Shown: piece by piece, positions 34,301-41,318 of the stretch
Layout of the letters: each line of letters opens with the position of its first letter
Numbering within the stretch: the first letter of the stretch is position 1
Source of the DNA: an uncultured Clostridia bacterium
GTDB lineage: Bacteria; Bacillota; Clostridia; Oscillospirales; Ruminococcaceae
Assembly: GCA_947629785.1 (NCBI GenBank)
Contig: CANRFB010000019.1
Span: 1-42,131, forward strand
DNA: 42,131 nucleotides
Reading direction: 5' to 3'
Made by a program: the position numbers and the translations under genes
Notes under the pieces: generated by a model
Database searches by the model: none
The model's input: only the letters and a program-made list of their open reading frames with translations
What the model was told of the DNA's origin: nothing

Positions 34301-35146
34301 ATGTCTGTGCATGAAGATTTTATAATGTCCCCGAAAGTAGATTTTGCTTTTAAGGAAATAATGAACAATGAAAAAGTTCGTAAAGGTTTTATAAGCGCAG
34401 TCCTGAATATTCCCGTGACCGACATCAAGAAAACCGTTCTTAAAAATGCCAATCTTCCCAAGAACCATGAGGACGAAAAACAGGGAATTCTTGACGTTTA
34501 TCTTACTATGAACGACGATACCGAAATTGACATAGAAATACAGCTTTCATATATGGCTACTTGGGCTGAACGGAGCGCGTTCTATGTTTCCAAAATGCTT
34601 GTGGAACAGCCTAACATTAACAAAGTTTATTCAAATTTCAAGAAGTGCATTGGCATAAACATATTAGACTTCAATTTTATCAAAGAAACAGAACGCTTCC
34701 ACACGGTTTATCACATCAGAGAGGACAGCGAAAATTTTTGTTATACTGACATAATGGAATGGCATTTGATAGAGTTACCAAAACTTCCAAAAACCGAAGA
34801 TGGCACGGACTTGTATGACTGGGTAAAATTTCTAAAAGCTGAAAATAAGGAGGAATTCGATATGGCAGCAAGTAATAACGAGTATATCAGAGAAGCAGTC
34901 AACGAGCTTGAAGTTATAAGTCAGGACGAGATAAAGCGCATGGAATATAATGCCCGTCAGAAAGCTATCTGGGATTATAATACACTTATGGAAGAGAATT
35001 TCTCTCGTGGTATTTTAAAAGGCAGAGCAGAGGGCAGAGCAGAGGGCAGAGCAGAAGGCAGAGCAGAGGGTATAGCCGATCTGCTTGCAAAAATGGCAGC
35101 AGATGGTGTTCCGGAAGAGTTTATCAGAAAGTATATACAAATATGA
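34301..35146 (+). CDS. Rpn family PD-(D/E)XK nuclease (putative RpnL toxin)
   Basis: This 281-residue protein starts with the family segment MSPKVDFAFKEIMNNEKVRK. The nuclease core is visible as ILDVYL (D65) and IDIEIQ (E79 and Q81), a PD-(D/E)XK site with ExQ. The C-terminal region (188-281) holds four GRAE repeats (residues 241-256) and a terminal helical domain AADGVPEEFIRKYI. Family members were long called putative transposases; E. coli homologues are now described as toxins of a gene-within-gene toxin-antitoxin system that protects against phage. Inside the gene an AAGGAGG (34847-34853) lies 8 nt before an in-frame ATG (34862). AAGGAG lies 10 nt before ATG 34301. Confidence 0.88.
   Translation: MSVHEDFIMSPKVDFAFKEIMNNEKVRKGFISAVLNIPVTDIKKTVLKNANLPKNHEDEKQGILDVYLTMNDDTEIDIEIQLSYMATWAERSAFYVSKMLVEQPNINKVYSNFKKCIGINILDFNFIKETERFHTVYHIREDSENFCYTDIMEWHLIELPKLPKTEDGTDLYDWVKFLKAENKEEFDMAASNNEYIREAVNELEVISQDEIKRMEYNARQKAIWDYNTLMEENFSRGILKGRAEGRAEGRAEGRAEGIADLLAKMAADGVPEEFIRKYIQI
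34862..35146 (+). CDS. Internal in-frame ORF of the Rpn gene (candidate RpnS antitoxin)
   Basis: The 94-codon frame uses ATG 34862 (codon 188 of the long gene) with a perfect AAGGAGG spaced 8 nt. Such a strong site inside a coding region is unlikely by chance. It would encode only the C-terminal domain, starting MAASNNEYIREAVNELEVIS, including the GRAE repeats. In E. coli Rpn systems the separately made C-terminal domain blocks the long toxin. Expression here is inferred from the site, not shown. Confidence 0.7.
   Translation: MAASNNEYIREAVNELEVISQDEIKRMEYNARQKAIWDYNTLMEENFSRGILKGRAEGRAEGRAEGRAEGIADLLAKMAADGVPEEFIRKYIQI
35021..35068 (+). repeat. Four 12-nt GRAE-coding tandem repeats
   Basis: Units of GGCAGAGCAGAG (one ends GAA) occur four times in frame, giving GRAE four times. 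The downstream free-standing copy has only one imperfect unit (GRAD). Perfect nucleotide repeats suggest slippage-driven changes in number. Confidence 0.95.
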
Positions 35147-35156
35147 GGAATTTAAT

Positions 35157-35378
35157 ATGATAAACGAATATATCAGAGAAGCAGTCAACGAGCTTGAAGT
35201 TATAAGTCAGGACGAGATAAAGCGCATGGAATATAATGCCCGTCAGAAAGCTATCTGGGATTATAATACTCTTATGGAGGAGAATTTCAGCAGAGGCATT
35301 TTACAAGGTAGAGCTGACCTGCTTGCGAAAATGGCAGCAGATGGTGTTCCGGAAGAGATTATCAGGAAATATATGTAA
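35157..35378 (+). CDS. Free-standing duplicate of the Rpn C-terminal domain
   Basis: This 73-residue protein starts MINEYIREAVNELEVISQDE. From NEYIREA to the start of the repeat tract it is almost identical to residues 193-240 of the preceding Rpn protein, with near-identical DNA (34877-34999 against 35163-35285). It lacks three of the four GRAE units, then resumes with ADLLAKMAADGVPEE. GAGGA at 35145-35149 lies 7 nt upstream of ATG 35157 and overlaps the Rpn stop codon, so translation is probably coupled. No nuclease part. A recent tandem duplication made a detached candidate antitoxin or dimer partner. Confidence 0.85.
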   Translation: MINEYIREAVNELEVISQDEIKRMEYNARQKAIWDYNTLMEENFSRGILQGRADLLAKMAADGVPEEIIRKYM

Positions 35379-35413
35379 AATACGAGAGATTCGACATGGC
35401 AGGCTACAGCCTG
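35379..35413 (+). pseudogene. Vestigial third Rpn C-terminal start and short hairpin
   Basis: GAGAGATTCGACATGGCA (35384-35401) resembles the internal start region GGAGGAATTCGATATGGCA at 34849-34867. After ATGGCA the similarity ends in a CAGGCTACAGCCTG palindrome (35400-35413), and the frame closes after 11 codons. It looks like a decayed third C-terminal module capped by a member of the small hairpin class. Confidence 0.45.
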
Positions 35414-35414
35414 T

Positions 35415-35455
35415 TTGTAACCGGATTGTAACCACTTTGTAACCGTTTTGTAATT
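35415..35455 (+). promoter_or_regulatory. Four TTGTAACC boxes at exact 11-bp spacing
   Basis: TTGTAACC occurs at 35415, 35426 and 35437, and the related TTGTAATT at 35448. All starts are 11 bp apart, one helical turn. Direct repeats with an 11-bp period are typical operators of OmpR/PhoB-type response regulators. The array ends over a poor -35 (TTGCTT, 35454-35459), 17 nt before TATAAT (35477-35482), as expected for activator-dependent transcription of the lipoprotein gene. Confidence 0.75.
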
Positions 35456-35482
35456 GCTTTTAGGTGGGATCTATTGTATAAT
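35454..35482 (+). promoter_or_regulatory. Promoter of the lipoprotein gene
   Basis: TATAAT at 35477-35482 with a weak -35 TTGCTT (35454-35459), spacer 17 nt. The last operator box overlaps the -35. Confidence 0.7.
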
Positions 35483-35516
35483 GAATTTAATAAAAAATTC
35501 ATTTGGGGTGATTCCT

Positions 35517-37193
35517 ATGCTAAAACGCAGAATTTTCTTAGCCGCGGTAATTATGTCCGCACTGATGCTTTCCGCCTGTGCGGAGAATGATATTCCTGAT
35601 ATTTCCGAAACGGAAGTTACCGACCCGCCCGATGTGCTGCAAACAACCGTTTCCGATCCGAGAGAATGGAGCCCCGGTCAGTTCATATCCCCGCCTGTAG
35701 ATGATAATACAACTACTACCAAAGTTCTTGATGACGAGGTCTTTGTGGCAAATTATTTCAACGAACACGGTTTCAGATACTCGGACTACACCGTTTATGT
35801 TGATATGGACAAATTTCCCGACACGGACGACCCATTTGAAAATATCAGCAAGGATTACGCCGACCACGCACACAACCTTGTACTTTATAACGCAGACGGA
35901 CGTGATATAAGTTTTTTAAACAATATTTCGGCTTTTTATATCACTATTGTGGATTACAGCGGCAAATGCGATTTCAGCAATATTGACAAGTATATTTATT
36001 TTGACAATTATATGGGCGGCGATATTTCCACAATAATTGATGATACGCTGTATTTTGTAAATTACAAAGGCGGGTACGATCTGAGCGCAATTGCGGATAT
36101 GCAGAATATTTTCCGCATTGAATTTGACGGCTACAGTTCCGAGGACGATCTGGAATTTATCAGGGAATGTAAGAACCTGACTTCATTATGGCTTGAAAAT
36201 GAAAATATAGATTGTGAAAAAATTGCCGATATTTTAAAAGATTCAAATATAAACAACTTATTTATGCAGACGGATATTTACAGAAGTTCCGATATGGATA
36301 TGCTTGCAAAAGCCTTTCCCGAAACGGATATAATATACCGTATGAACGATTCAGCTTGGAACTATGAAAATTATCCCACCGAGGGTCTGGTATTTTATCC
36401 GAATTTATACATAGACGGAAACGAAAGCCGCGGGGAGACAGACGAAGAATTTCATATGTTTGCTTCCAATTCGTGGCTGGATACAAGCGAGCTTGTAAAT
36501 GTTTTCTCCAATTTTACGGACGAAACGCAAACGGTGAATTCGCTGGAAATTTACCGCGATAACGGCGGCGAACTTACGGAAATACCCTTTTCTGACGGGA
36601 ATACATCTTTTAACGTAAATATTGAAATTACTCCGAAAACCGATTACGATCTTGTAATTCCAAAGGATATTTTCCCTTATGACAAATGCGAAACGGGCAT
36701 TTACAAAATTGAATTTGAAACAAGTTACGGAACACTTTCAAGTAAATTTTTCATTGACAACACAAACGGTCTTGATTTCCTTACCGACGAACAGAAAGAA
36801 ATTTTCGATAAAGCAAAAGAAATAACAAGCAGTTATTTTGGCTGTTCTTATTATTTGTCGGAGGAATATGCGGCTGAACATACCGTCGAGGAATTCCTTG
36901 CGCCCATACGGGAAGCCTACACTGACGACTATGCCTATTCCAAAGCCCTCGGTATGTACATAGACGAAAACGGCGAACTTGCAGCAACACTCGCTGACCG
37001 CGGAAGTGATATAACTTTGCAATATGTATGTTTTGCGCCGGTTTATTCCGATGATAACGAAGTAACTTTCAAATTCATATCCATTCACGGACATGAAGAT
37101 TACCCGTATTTTTCTTGGTACGAGGAACGCAATTTCCATATGGTGAAAACCGAGAACGGCTGGCGTTTCGATAAATTTCCGACTTGGTATTAA
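35517..37193 (+). CDS. Lipoprotein of unknown function, partly leucine-rich-repeat-like
   Basis: The 558-residue protein has a lipoprotein signal peptide: MLKRRIFLAAVIMSALMLSA followed by the modified Cys (lipobox LSAC, C21). A Thr/Pro/Asp-rich spacer follows (about 22-65). Residues about 120-260 form irregular repeats of 20-25 residues with I/L/F at regular intervals, resembling a degenerate leucine-rich or solenoid fold. The C-terminal part (about 420-558) ends in a compact segment FHMVKTENGWRFDKFPTWY. No enzyme motif is seen. It probably sits on the outer face of the membrane. ATG 35517 has GGGGTG 8 nt upstream. Controlled by the phased boxes upstream. The family is not recognized. Confidence 0.7.
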   Translation: MLKRRIFLAAVIMSALMLSACAENDIPDISETEVTDPPDVLQTTVSDPREWSPGQFISPPVDDNTTTTKVLDDEVFVANYFNEHGFRYSDYTVYVDMDKFPDTDDPFENISKDYADHAHNLVLYNADGRDISFLNNISAFYITIVDYSGKCDFSNIDKYIYFDNYMGGDISTIIDDTLYFVNYKGGYDLSAIADMQNIFRIEFDGYSSEDDLEFIRECKNLTSLWLENENIDCEKIADILKDSNINNLFMQTDIYRSSDMDMLAKAFPETDIIYRMNDSAWNYENYPTEGLVFYPNLYIDGNESRGETDEEFHMFASNSWLDTSELVNVFSNFTDETQTVNSLEIYRDNGGELTEIPFSDGNTSFNVNIEITPKTDYDLVIPKDIFPYDKCETGIYKIEFETSYGTLSSKFFIDNTNGLDFLTDEQKEIFDKAKEITSSYFGCSYYLSEEYAAEHTVEEFLAPIREAYTDDYAYSKALGMYIDENGELAATLADRGSDITLQYVCFAPVYSDDNEVTFKFISIHGHEDYPYFSWYEERNFHMVKTENGWRFDKFPTWY

Positions 37194-37196
37194 AAT

Positions 37197-37222
37197 AAGG
37201 GAACACCACGCGGTGTTCCCTT
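37197..37222. terminator. Bidirectional terminator between the lipoprotein gene and mgsA
   Basis: AAGGGAACACC (37197-37207) pairs fully with GGTGTTCCCTT (37212-37222) around ACGC. The minus-strand side is followed by ATTTTAAT and the plus-strand side by TAGTATTTTA, so it can serve both converging genes. Confidence 0.85.
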
Positions 37223-37241
37223 TAGTATTTTACGGAATATT

Positions 37242-37643
37242 TTATGCAGGATTAACGATCTGACGCCAGTCAAGGTCGCCGCGTTCAAGCGCGTGGATAA
37301 GCGCTTCCGCAGTGGCGATATTAGTTCCCACGGGAATGTTATGCACATCGCAAAGGCGGAGCAGGTCTCTCTCGTTGGGTTCGTGAGGCTTAGGCGTAAG
37401 CGGATCACGGAAAAAGAGGAGCAGATCGATCTCGTTGCAGGATATACGCGCACTTATCTGCTGATCCCCGCCTTGGGAACCGCTGAGATAACGCTGTATA
37501 GTCAGTCCCGTTGCCTGTTCGACCATTTTGCCGGTAGTTCCCGTTGCACATATATTGTGCCTTGAAAGAATACCGCAGTAAGCAATACAGAACTGGACCA
37601 TAAGCTCTTTTTTGGAATCGTGCGCGATCAAAGCTATATTCAT
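37242..37643 (-). CDS. mgsA: Methylglyoxal synthase
   Basis: MgsA converts dihydroxyacetone phosphate to methylglyoxal, a bypass of lower glycolysis. The 133-residue protein begins [18 protein letters not shown], has the phosphate-binding CATGTTGKM and the catalytic GSQGGDQQI (D60), then [14 protein letters not shown]. All are diagnostic. ATG 37643 lies 10 nt from GAGGGG; upstream ATGs at 37652 and 37661 lie too close. It follows minD by about 47 nt and is probably co-transcribed. Confidence 0.96.
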   Translation of the reverse strand: MNIALIAHDSKKELMVQFCIAYCGILSRHNICATGTTGKMVEQATGLTIQRYLSGSQGGDQQISARISCNEIDLLLFFRDPLTPKPHEPNERDLLRLCDVHNIPVGTNIATAEALIHALERGDLDWRQIVNPA

Positions 37644-37690
37644 TATTACCATTCCCCTCATTAATTATTTGCACATCGTTATTTTTGAAA

Positions 37691-38440
37691 TTACTGGAGA
37701 AGAACTTTAAAACTCAGAGGAACGTCCTCGCCCTTTATTCTCTTTGAAATTGCGTCAAACGCTCTGAATGCCAGCGAATTTGACGGCAAAGGCATACCCT
37801 TGCCCGTGGAGATCACAACGTCATTATCACTGGGAATAACGCCTATAAGCTGAACGCCTACCGTGTCGATTATTTCGTCCAGATCCATTATAAGGTCTGC
37901 TTTGAAAATATCGGGATCGACTTTATTTATTATAAGTCGCTGTTTCTTATTTCCGCGCTTGTAGAATTCGTCGGACATAAGCCGCGCATCACGGACGCAT
38001 ATAGGATCGGGAGTGGTGTTTATAAGGATAAGATCGGACTGTTCAACAACATCAAAAACGCTTTCGTTGGTACCTGCGGAAGTATCAATGATTATGTATT
38101 CATAATACTTCCTCATTTCGTTACAGATATTAGAAATAGTTTCCGCATCGACTTTTGCAAACGGGTCCTCGGGAGCGCAGACAACGCTCAGATTGCTTGC
38201 AAAGCTTTTTGCGTTCGTGGTAGCTTTGTAAATATCACATTCTCCCTTGAGAACGGAACCCAGATCGTATTTTATATCATCTCTGACGCCAAGCATGATG
38301 TCAAGGCATCTCAGACCGAAGTCCAGTTCCATAATAAGAGTTCTATGACCCTGTTTTGCAAGGGCAAAGCCCAGCTCCGCGCATATGGAAGATTTGCCGG
38401 TTCCCCCTTTACCGGAAGTAATTGCAATTATCTTTGACAT
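37691..38440 (-). CDS. minD: MinD-like septum-site ATPase
   Basis: MinD is a ParA-type ATPase that places the division septum. The 249-residue protein has the deviant Walker A KGGTGKSS (residues 11-18), the switch segment ELDFGLRCLDIMLGV, and the Walker B/dimer segment YEYIIIDTSAGTNE. The C-terminus ends RIKGEDVPLSFKVLLQ; the usual basic amphipathic membrane-targeting helix is missing or much altered. No minC or minE lies beside it. It may be a divergent MinD or a MinD/ParA relative. AAAGGAG precedes ATG 38440. It has its own promoter. Confidence 0.85.
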   Translation of the reverse strand: MSKIIAITSGKGGTGKSSICAELGFALAKQGHRTLIMELDFGLRCLDIMLGVRDDIKYDLGSVLKGECDIYKATTNAKSFASNLSVVCAPEDPFAKVDAETISNICNEMRKYYEYIIIDTSAGTNESVFDVVEQSDLILINTTPDPICVRDARLMSDEFYKRGNKKQRLIINKVDPDIFKADLIMDLDEIIDTVGVQLIGVIPSDNDVVISTGKGMPLPSNSLAFRAFDAISKRIKGEDVPLSFKVLLQ

Positions 38441-38508
38441 AAGAAACTCCTTTCAAGGATAGACGGCGCATAAAAACACCGCGCCCTATAAAAATTTAGC
38501 TACTTTAT

Positions 38509-38536
38509 ATTATACCACAATTTAAGGATTTGTCAA
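38509..38536 (-). promoter_or_regulatory. Promoter of minD-mgsA
   Basis: On the minus strand TTGACA (38536-38531) and TATAAT (38514-38509), spacer 16 nt, extended TTGTGG before the -10. It separates minD-mgsA from the mre-PBP2 genes. Confidence 0.88.
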
Positions 38537-38628
38537 AGCGTTTTTGAACATTCTGCACAATTTTGTTAACCTGTTGCTAAATGTTTTGTTATTTTTGTAT
38601 ATTTTGTACAACAATTTTTTGATACAAA

Positions 38629-40722
38629 TTATTCACTAACGGCAGTTACGGCGGGGTCGGGGGTTTTGCCCGCAAGAATATCCTCCGGCGGAATTATCAC
38701 GGGTTTTGCGGGAACGTAATCCTTGTTATAATATGCTTCAATAATTTGCTTTATGATAAATTTTGAATACTCTCCGTGTTCCACGAATCCCGAAAAGGCT
38801 ATTTCGGGATCGTCCGCGGGGTAGAATCCTATAAATGCCGAACTGGTATCCTCGGGGGTAAGCTGGGGGGTTCCCGTCTTGATAGCCGCTTCCTTGGGCA
38901 GGGAAGTGAGGAGATACTCGGTGTAGTAATCCTTTTCCCGCGGGTAGCTGTACTGGGCGAATGCCGCCGCCTGTTTCATTCCCTGCGTAACAAGGCTGAA
39001 AGTTTCACCCGTATTGTCGGGAATTGTCTGAACTATATTCGCGGGGGTCTTGTAAACAAGTTTATCCCTGTTGTAGCTGTAAACGCTGTCCACTACATGA
39101 GGCTGATACCGCACGCCCCTGTTTGCTATGGTACACGCCTGAACCGCCATCTGAAGCGGAGTTACTCCCGTTTCCGACTGCCCTATGGCTTCTTGGACTA
39201 CAAGTCCCGCGCTCCATTCAAGATTGCGTTCCGCAAGGCTTTCGGGAGTGGCTATATAGCCCTTGCTCCCGCCTGTTTCAAGGTAGGTGTCCGTTCCCAG
39301 ACCGTACATATTTGCGTAACGGGCAATAAGTTCGGGACCCATAAGTCTGCCCATTTCGTAAAAGAAGATATTGCAGGATTTTTCAAGGGCGGTAACAACA
39401 TTTATCCTGCCGTGCCAGCCGGTACAGCCGGGCTGATAATCGTCCCAGTAGGTGTATTTCCTGTTGCAGGTCACAGTTGAGGAAGAATTAATATACCCCT
39501 CGTTCAGCGCCGCGGTAGCCGTTACGGTCTTGAATGTTGACCCTGGTCGGTAAAGTCCGTAGGTCGCTCTGTTGGTAAGGGGAGAATTTTCACCGTTCAC
39601 AACCGAAGCGTAATCGGTCAGATAGTCGTTCAGGTCATATGTGGGATAAGTCGCCGCCGCTAAAAGCGCGCCGTCCTTTACGTCAAGAACGACTACCGCT
39701 CCCGCGTCCGCGTTTTCGCCTTTTTTGTTGGGACTGGTCTGGTTATTCAGCCAGAGAATGTGATTTTCGAGAATTTCCTGAACGTCCCGCTGATAGTCGA
39801 TATCCAGCGTTAAGCGGACGGTATTCCCGGGAACGGCTTCCTCCGTCACAAGGTCGGAAGTTACCGCGCCGTTTACAAGTTCAAGGGTACGGGTGCCTTT
39901 CGTGCCGCGGAGTTCGGACTCCATAGCCTTTTCGATGCCCGATTTCCCGATAACGTCATTAAGGGCGTAACCCTCGTCTCTTAGTGAATCGTATTCCTCC
40001 GCGCTGATAGCGCCCACCGTTCCTATAAGGTGCGGGGCAACGTCGCTTACGGCGTAGACCCGTATAGCTTCCTCCACAATGTCCATTCCCTCAAGGGAAT
40101 AGGCGGCTTCTTTCAGTTTCACCACCGTGTCCATGGGAATGTCTTCCGCGAAGGTGTATCTGTTTGAAAGGGAGAAACTGCGCAGGAACATTTCATAGCG
40201 TATTCCCGCGATAATGCGTTTTTCCCGTTCGGAATACTCGTCATTTATCTCGTAAATTCCATACATAGCCGAAATGCAGTCCTCCGCGGACGCATATGGC
40301 TGAACGCCGATATTCTTGCGGAGTTTCACGATACTGCTGTCCTGCGCTTCAAGGTATTCGTAGGGCTGTTCCATGGTAATGGGAAGATTATCTATCCATT
40401 CAACGCCGTCGCGGTCGAGGATACGGGCAATTCCCCAGATAATGCGGTTAATTTCGCTGTCCTCCGACGGGAAAAACGCTTTCTCAATAACAACATTGAA
40501 GCCTGTTTTATTGCTGACTATATCGTTTCCGTTCCTGTCGGTTATCTCCCCGCGGGGGGAAGATATGACCTGCGACGCCATGCTTGTGGTCTTGGCTTTT
40601 TCCAGATATTCCGCGCCGTTTACGATTTGTATCTTCATAAGGTCGATACAGCAGAGCGACAGCGCCGCAAGTATCACTATAAAGAAAAACGCCGCTCTCA
40701 GGCGTTCAAGGAATTTCTGCAT
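38629..40722 (-). CDS. mrdA: Penicillin-binding protein 2 (class B transpeptidase)
   Basis: This is the elongation-specific peptidoglycan transpeptidase partner of the Mre/Rod system. The 697-residue protein has an N-terminal membrane anchor (about 8-28), a PBP dimer domain with SSPRGEITDRNGN (54-66), and a transpeptidase domain with the serine motif STFK (395-398), SCN (449-451) and KTG (615-617). The tail is Pro-rich. AGGAGAAG precedes ATG 40722. It lies 9 nt after mreD and is co-transcribed with it. Confidence 0.95.
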   Translation of the reverse strand: MQKFLERLRAAFFFIVILAALSLCCIDLMKIQIVNGAEYLEKAKTTSMASQVISSPRGEITDRNGNDIVSNKTGFNVVIEKAFFPSEDSEINRIIWGIARILDRDGVEWIDNLPITMEQPYEYLEAQDSSIVKLRKNIGVQPYASAEDCISAMYGIYEINDEYSEREKRIIAGIRYEMFLRSFSLSNRYTFAEDIPMDTVVKLKEAAYSLEGMDIVEEAIRVYAVSDVAPHLIGTVGAISAEEYDSLRDEGYALNDVIGKSGIEKAMESELRGTKGTRTLELVNGAVTSDLVTEEAVPGNTVRLTLDIDYQRDVQEILENHILWLNNQTSPNKKGENADAGAVVVLDVKDGALLAAATYPTYDLNDYLTDYASVVNGENSPLTNRATYGLYRPGSTFKTVTATAALNEGYINSSSTVTCNRKYTYWDDYQPGCTGWHGRINVVTALEKSCNIFFYEMGRLMGPELIARYANMYGLGTDTYLETGGSKGYIATPESLAERNLEWSAGLVVQEAIGQSETGVTPLQMAVQACTIANRGVRYQPHVVDSVYSYNRDKLVYKTPANIVQTIPDNTGETFSLVTQGMKQAAAFAQYSYPREKDYYTEYLLTSLPKEAAIKTGTPQLTPEDTSSAFIGFYPADDPEIAFSGFVEHGEYSKFIIKQIIEAYYNKDYVPAKPVIIPPEDILAGKTPDPAVTAVSE

Positions 40723-40731
40723 AAACTTCTC

Positions 40732-41298
40732 CTATTCTCTTACAATATCATCGGATTTTTCCTCAATGTAATCTTCATTTATCACGCCGAACCGCTTTAC
40801 AAGGAATTTTATAACAAAGAACAGCGGCACGGAGGCAATTTCCGTATAGATCATTACCGGCAGGAATTTGTCAAGGAAAATTTTCCCGCCGCTGTCGTAA
40901 CCCCATATCGCATAATAGAAAAAGTAGTGTATCACGCCCTGAACGACCACCGCCGCGCCGTTCAGCATAACTATATTTACAACGTGTTTCCGCATAAAGA
41001 AACGGAACAGCAGGGAAGTAATAAGACAGCACCACATAAGCATTATCCCGCTCAGCCCGATAAGCGTACCCTGCGCCGTGTCCAGAAGCAGTCCTGCCAC
41101 CGTGCCGCAGACTGCCGCGTCAAAAGGTTCTTCAAATACCGCAATACACATTGCCGTTGGTATTACAAAAAGTATAACCCTGAAATTAAAGGCGGCAGTC
41201 GTCATATAAACGTACTCCGCCGCCAGCAGAAACATATATATTACCCAGCGTATAAAAGTATTCCGTTTTTCCTTTTTGCGTTTGACATCAATATTCAT
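40732..41298 (-). CDS. mreD: Rod shape-determining protein MreD
   Basis: MreD is a small membrane protein of the elongasome. The 188-residue protein has five or so membrane helices, a basic N-terminus and a pattern typical of MreD (FRVILFVIPTAMCIAVFEEP, then AAVCGTVAGLLLDTAQGT). Assignment rests on hydrophobicity, length and position between mreC and the PBP2 gene. GGAGCAG lies upstream of ATG 41298. Confidence 0.9.
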   Translation of the reverse strand: MNIDVKRKKEKRNTFIRWVIYMFLLAAEYVYMTTAAFNFRVILFVIPTAMCIAVFEEPFDAAVCGTVAGLLLDTAQGTLIGLSGIMLMWCCLITSLLFRFFMRKHVVNIVMLNGAAVVVQGVIHYFFYYAIWGYDSGGKIFLDKFLPVMIYTEIASVPLFFVIKFLVKRFGVINEDYIEEKSDDIVRE

Positions 41299-41318
41299 AT
41301 TCTGCTCCCGATAATTGT

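Noticed and set aside
34301-35146. Reading the Rpn gene as a transposase of an insertion sequence
   Set aside because: No terminal inverted repeats or target duplication flank it, and the protein is a PD-(D/E)XK nuclease rather than a DDE or tyrosine transposase.
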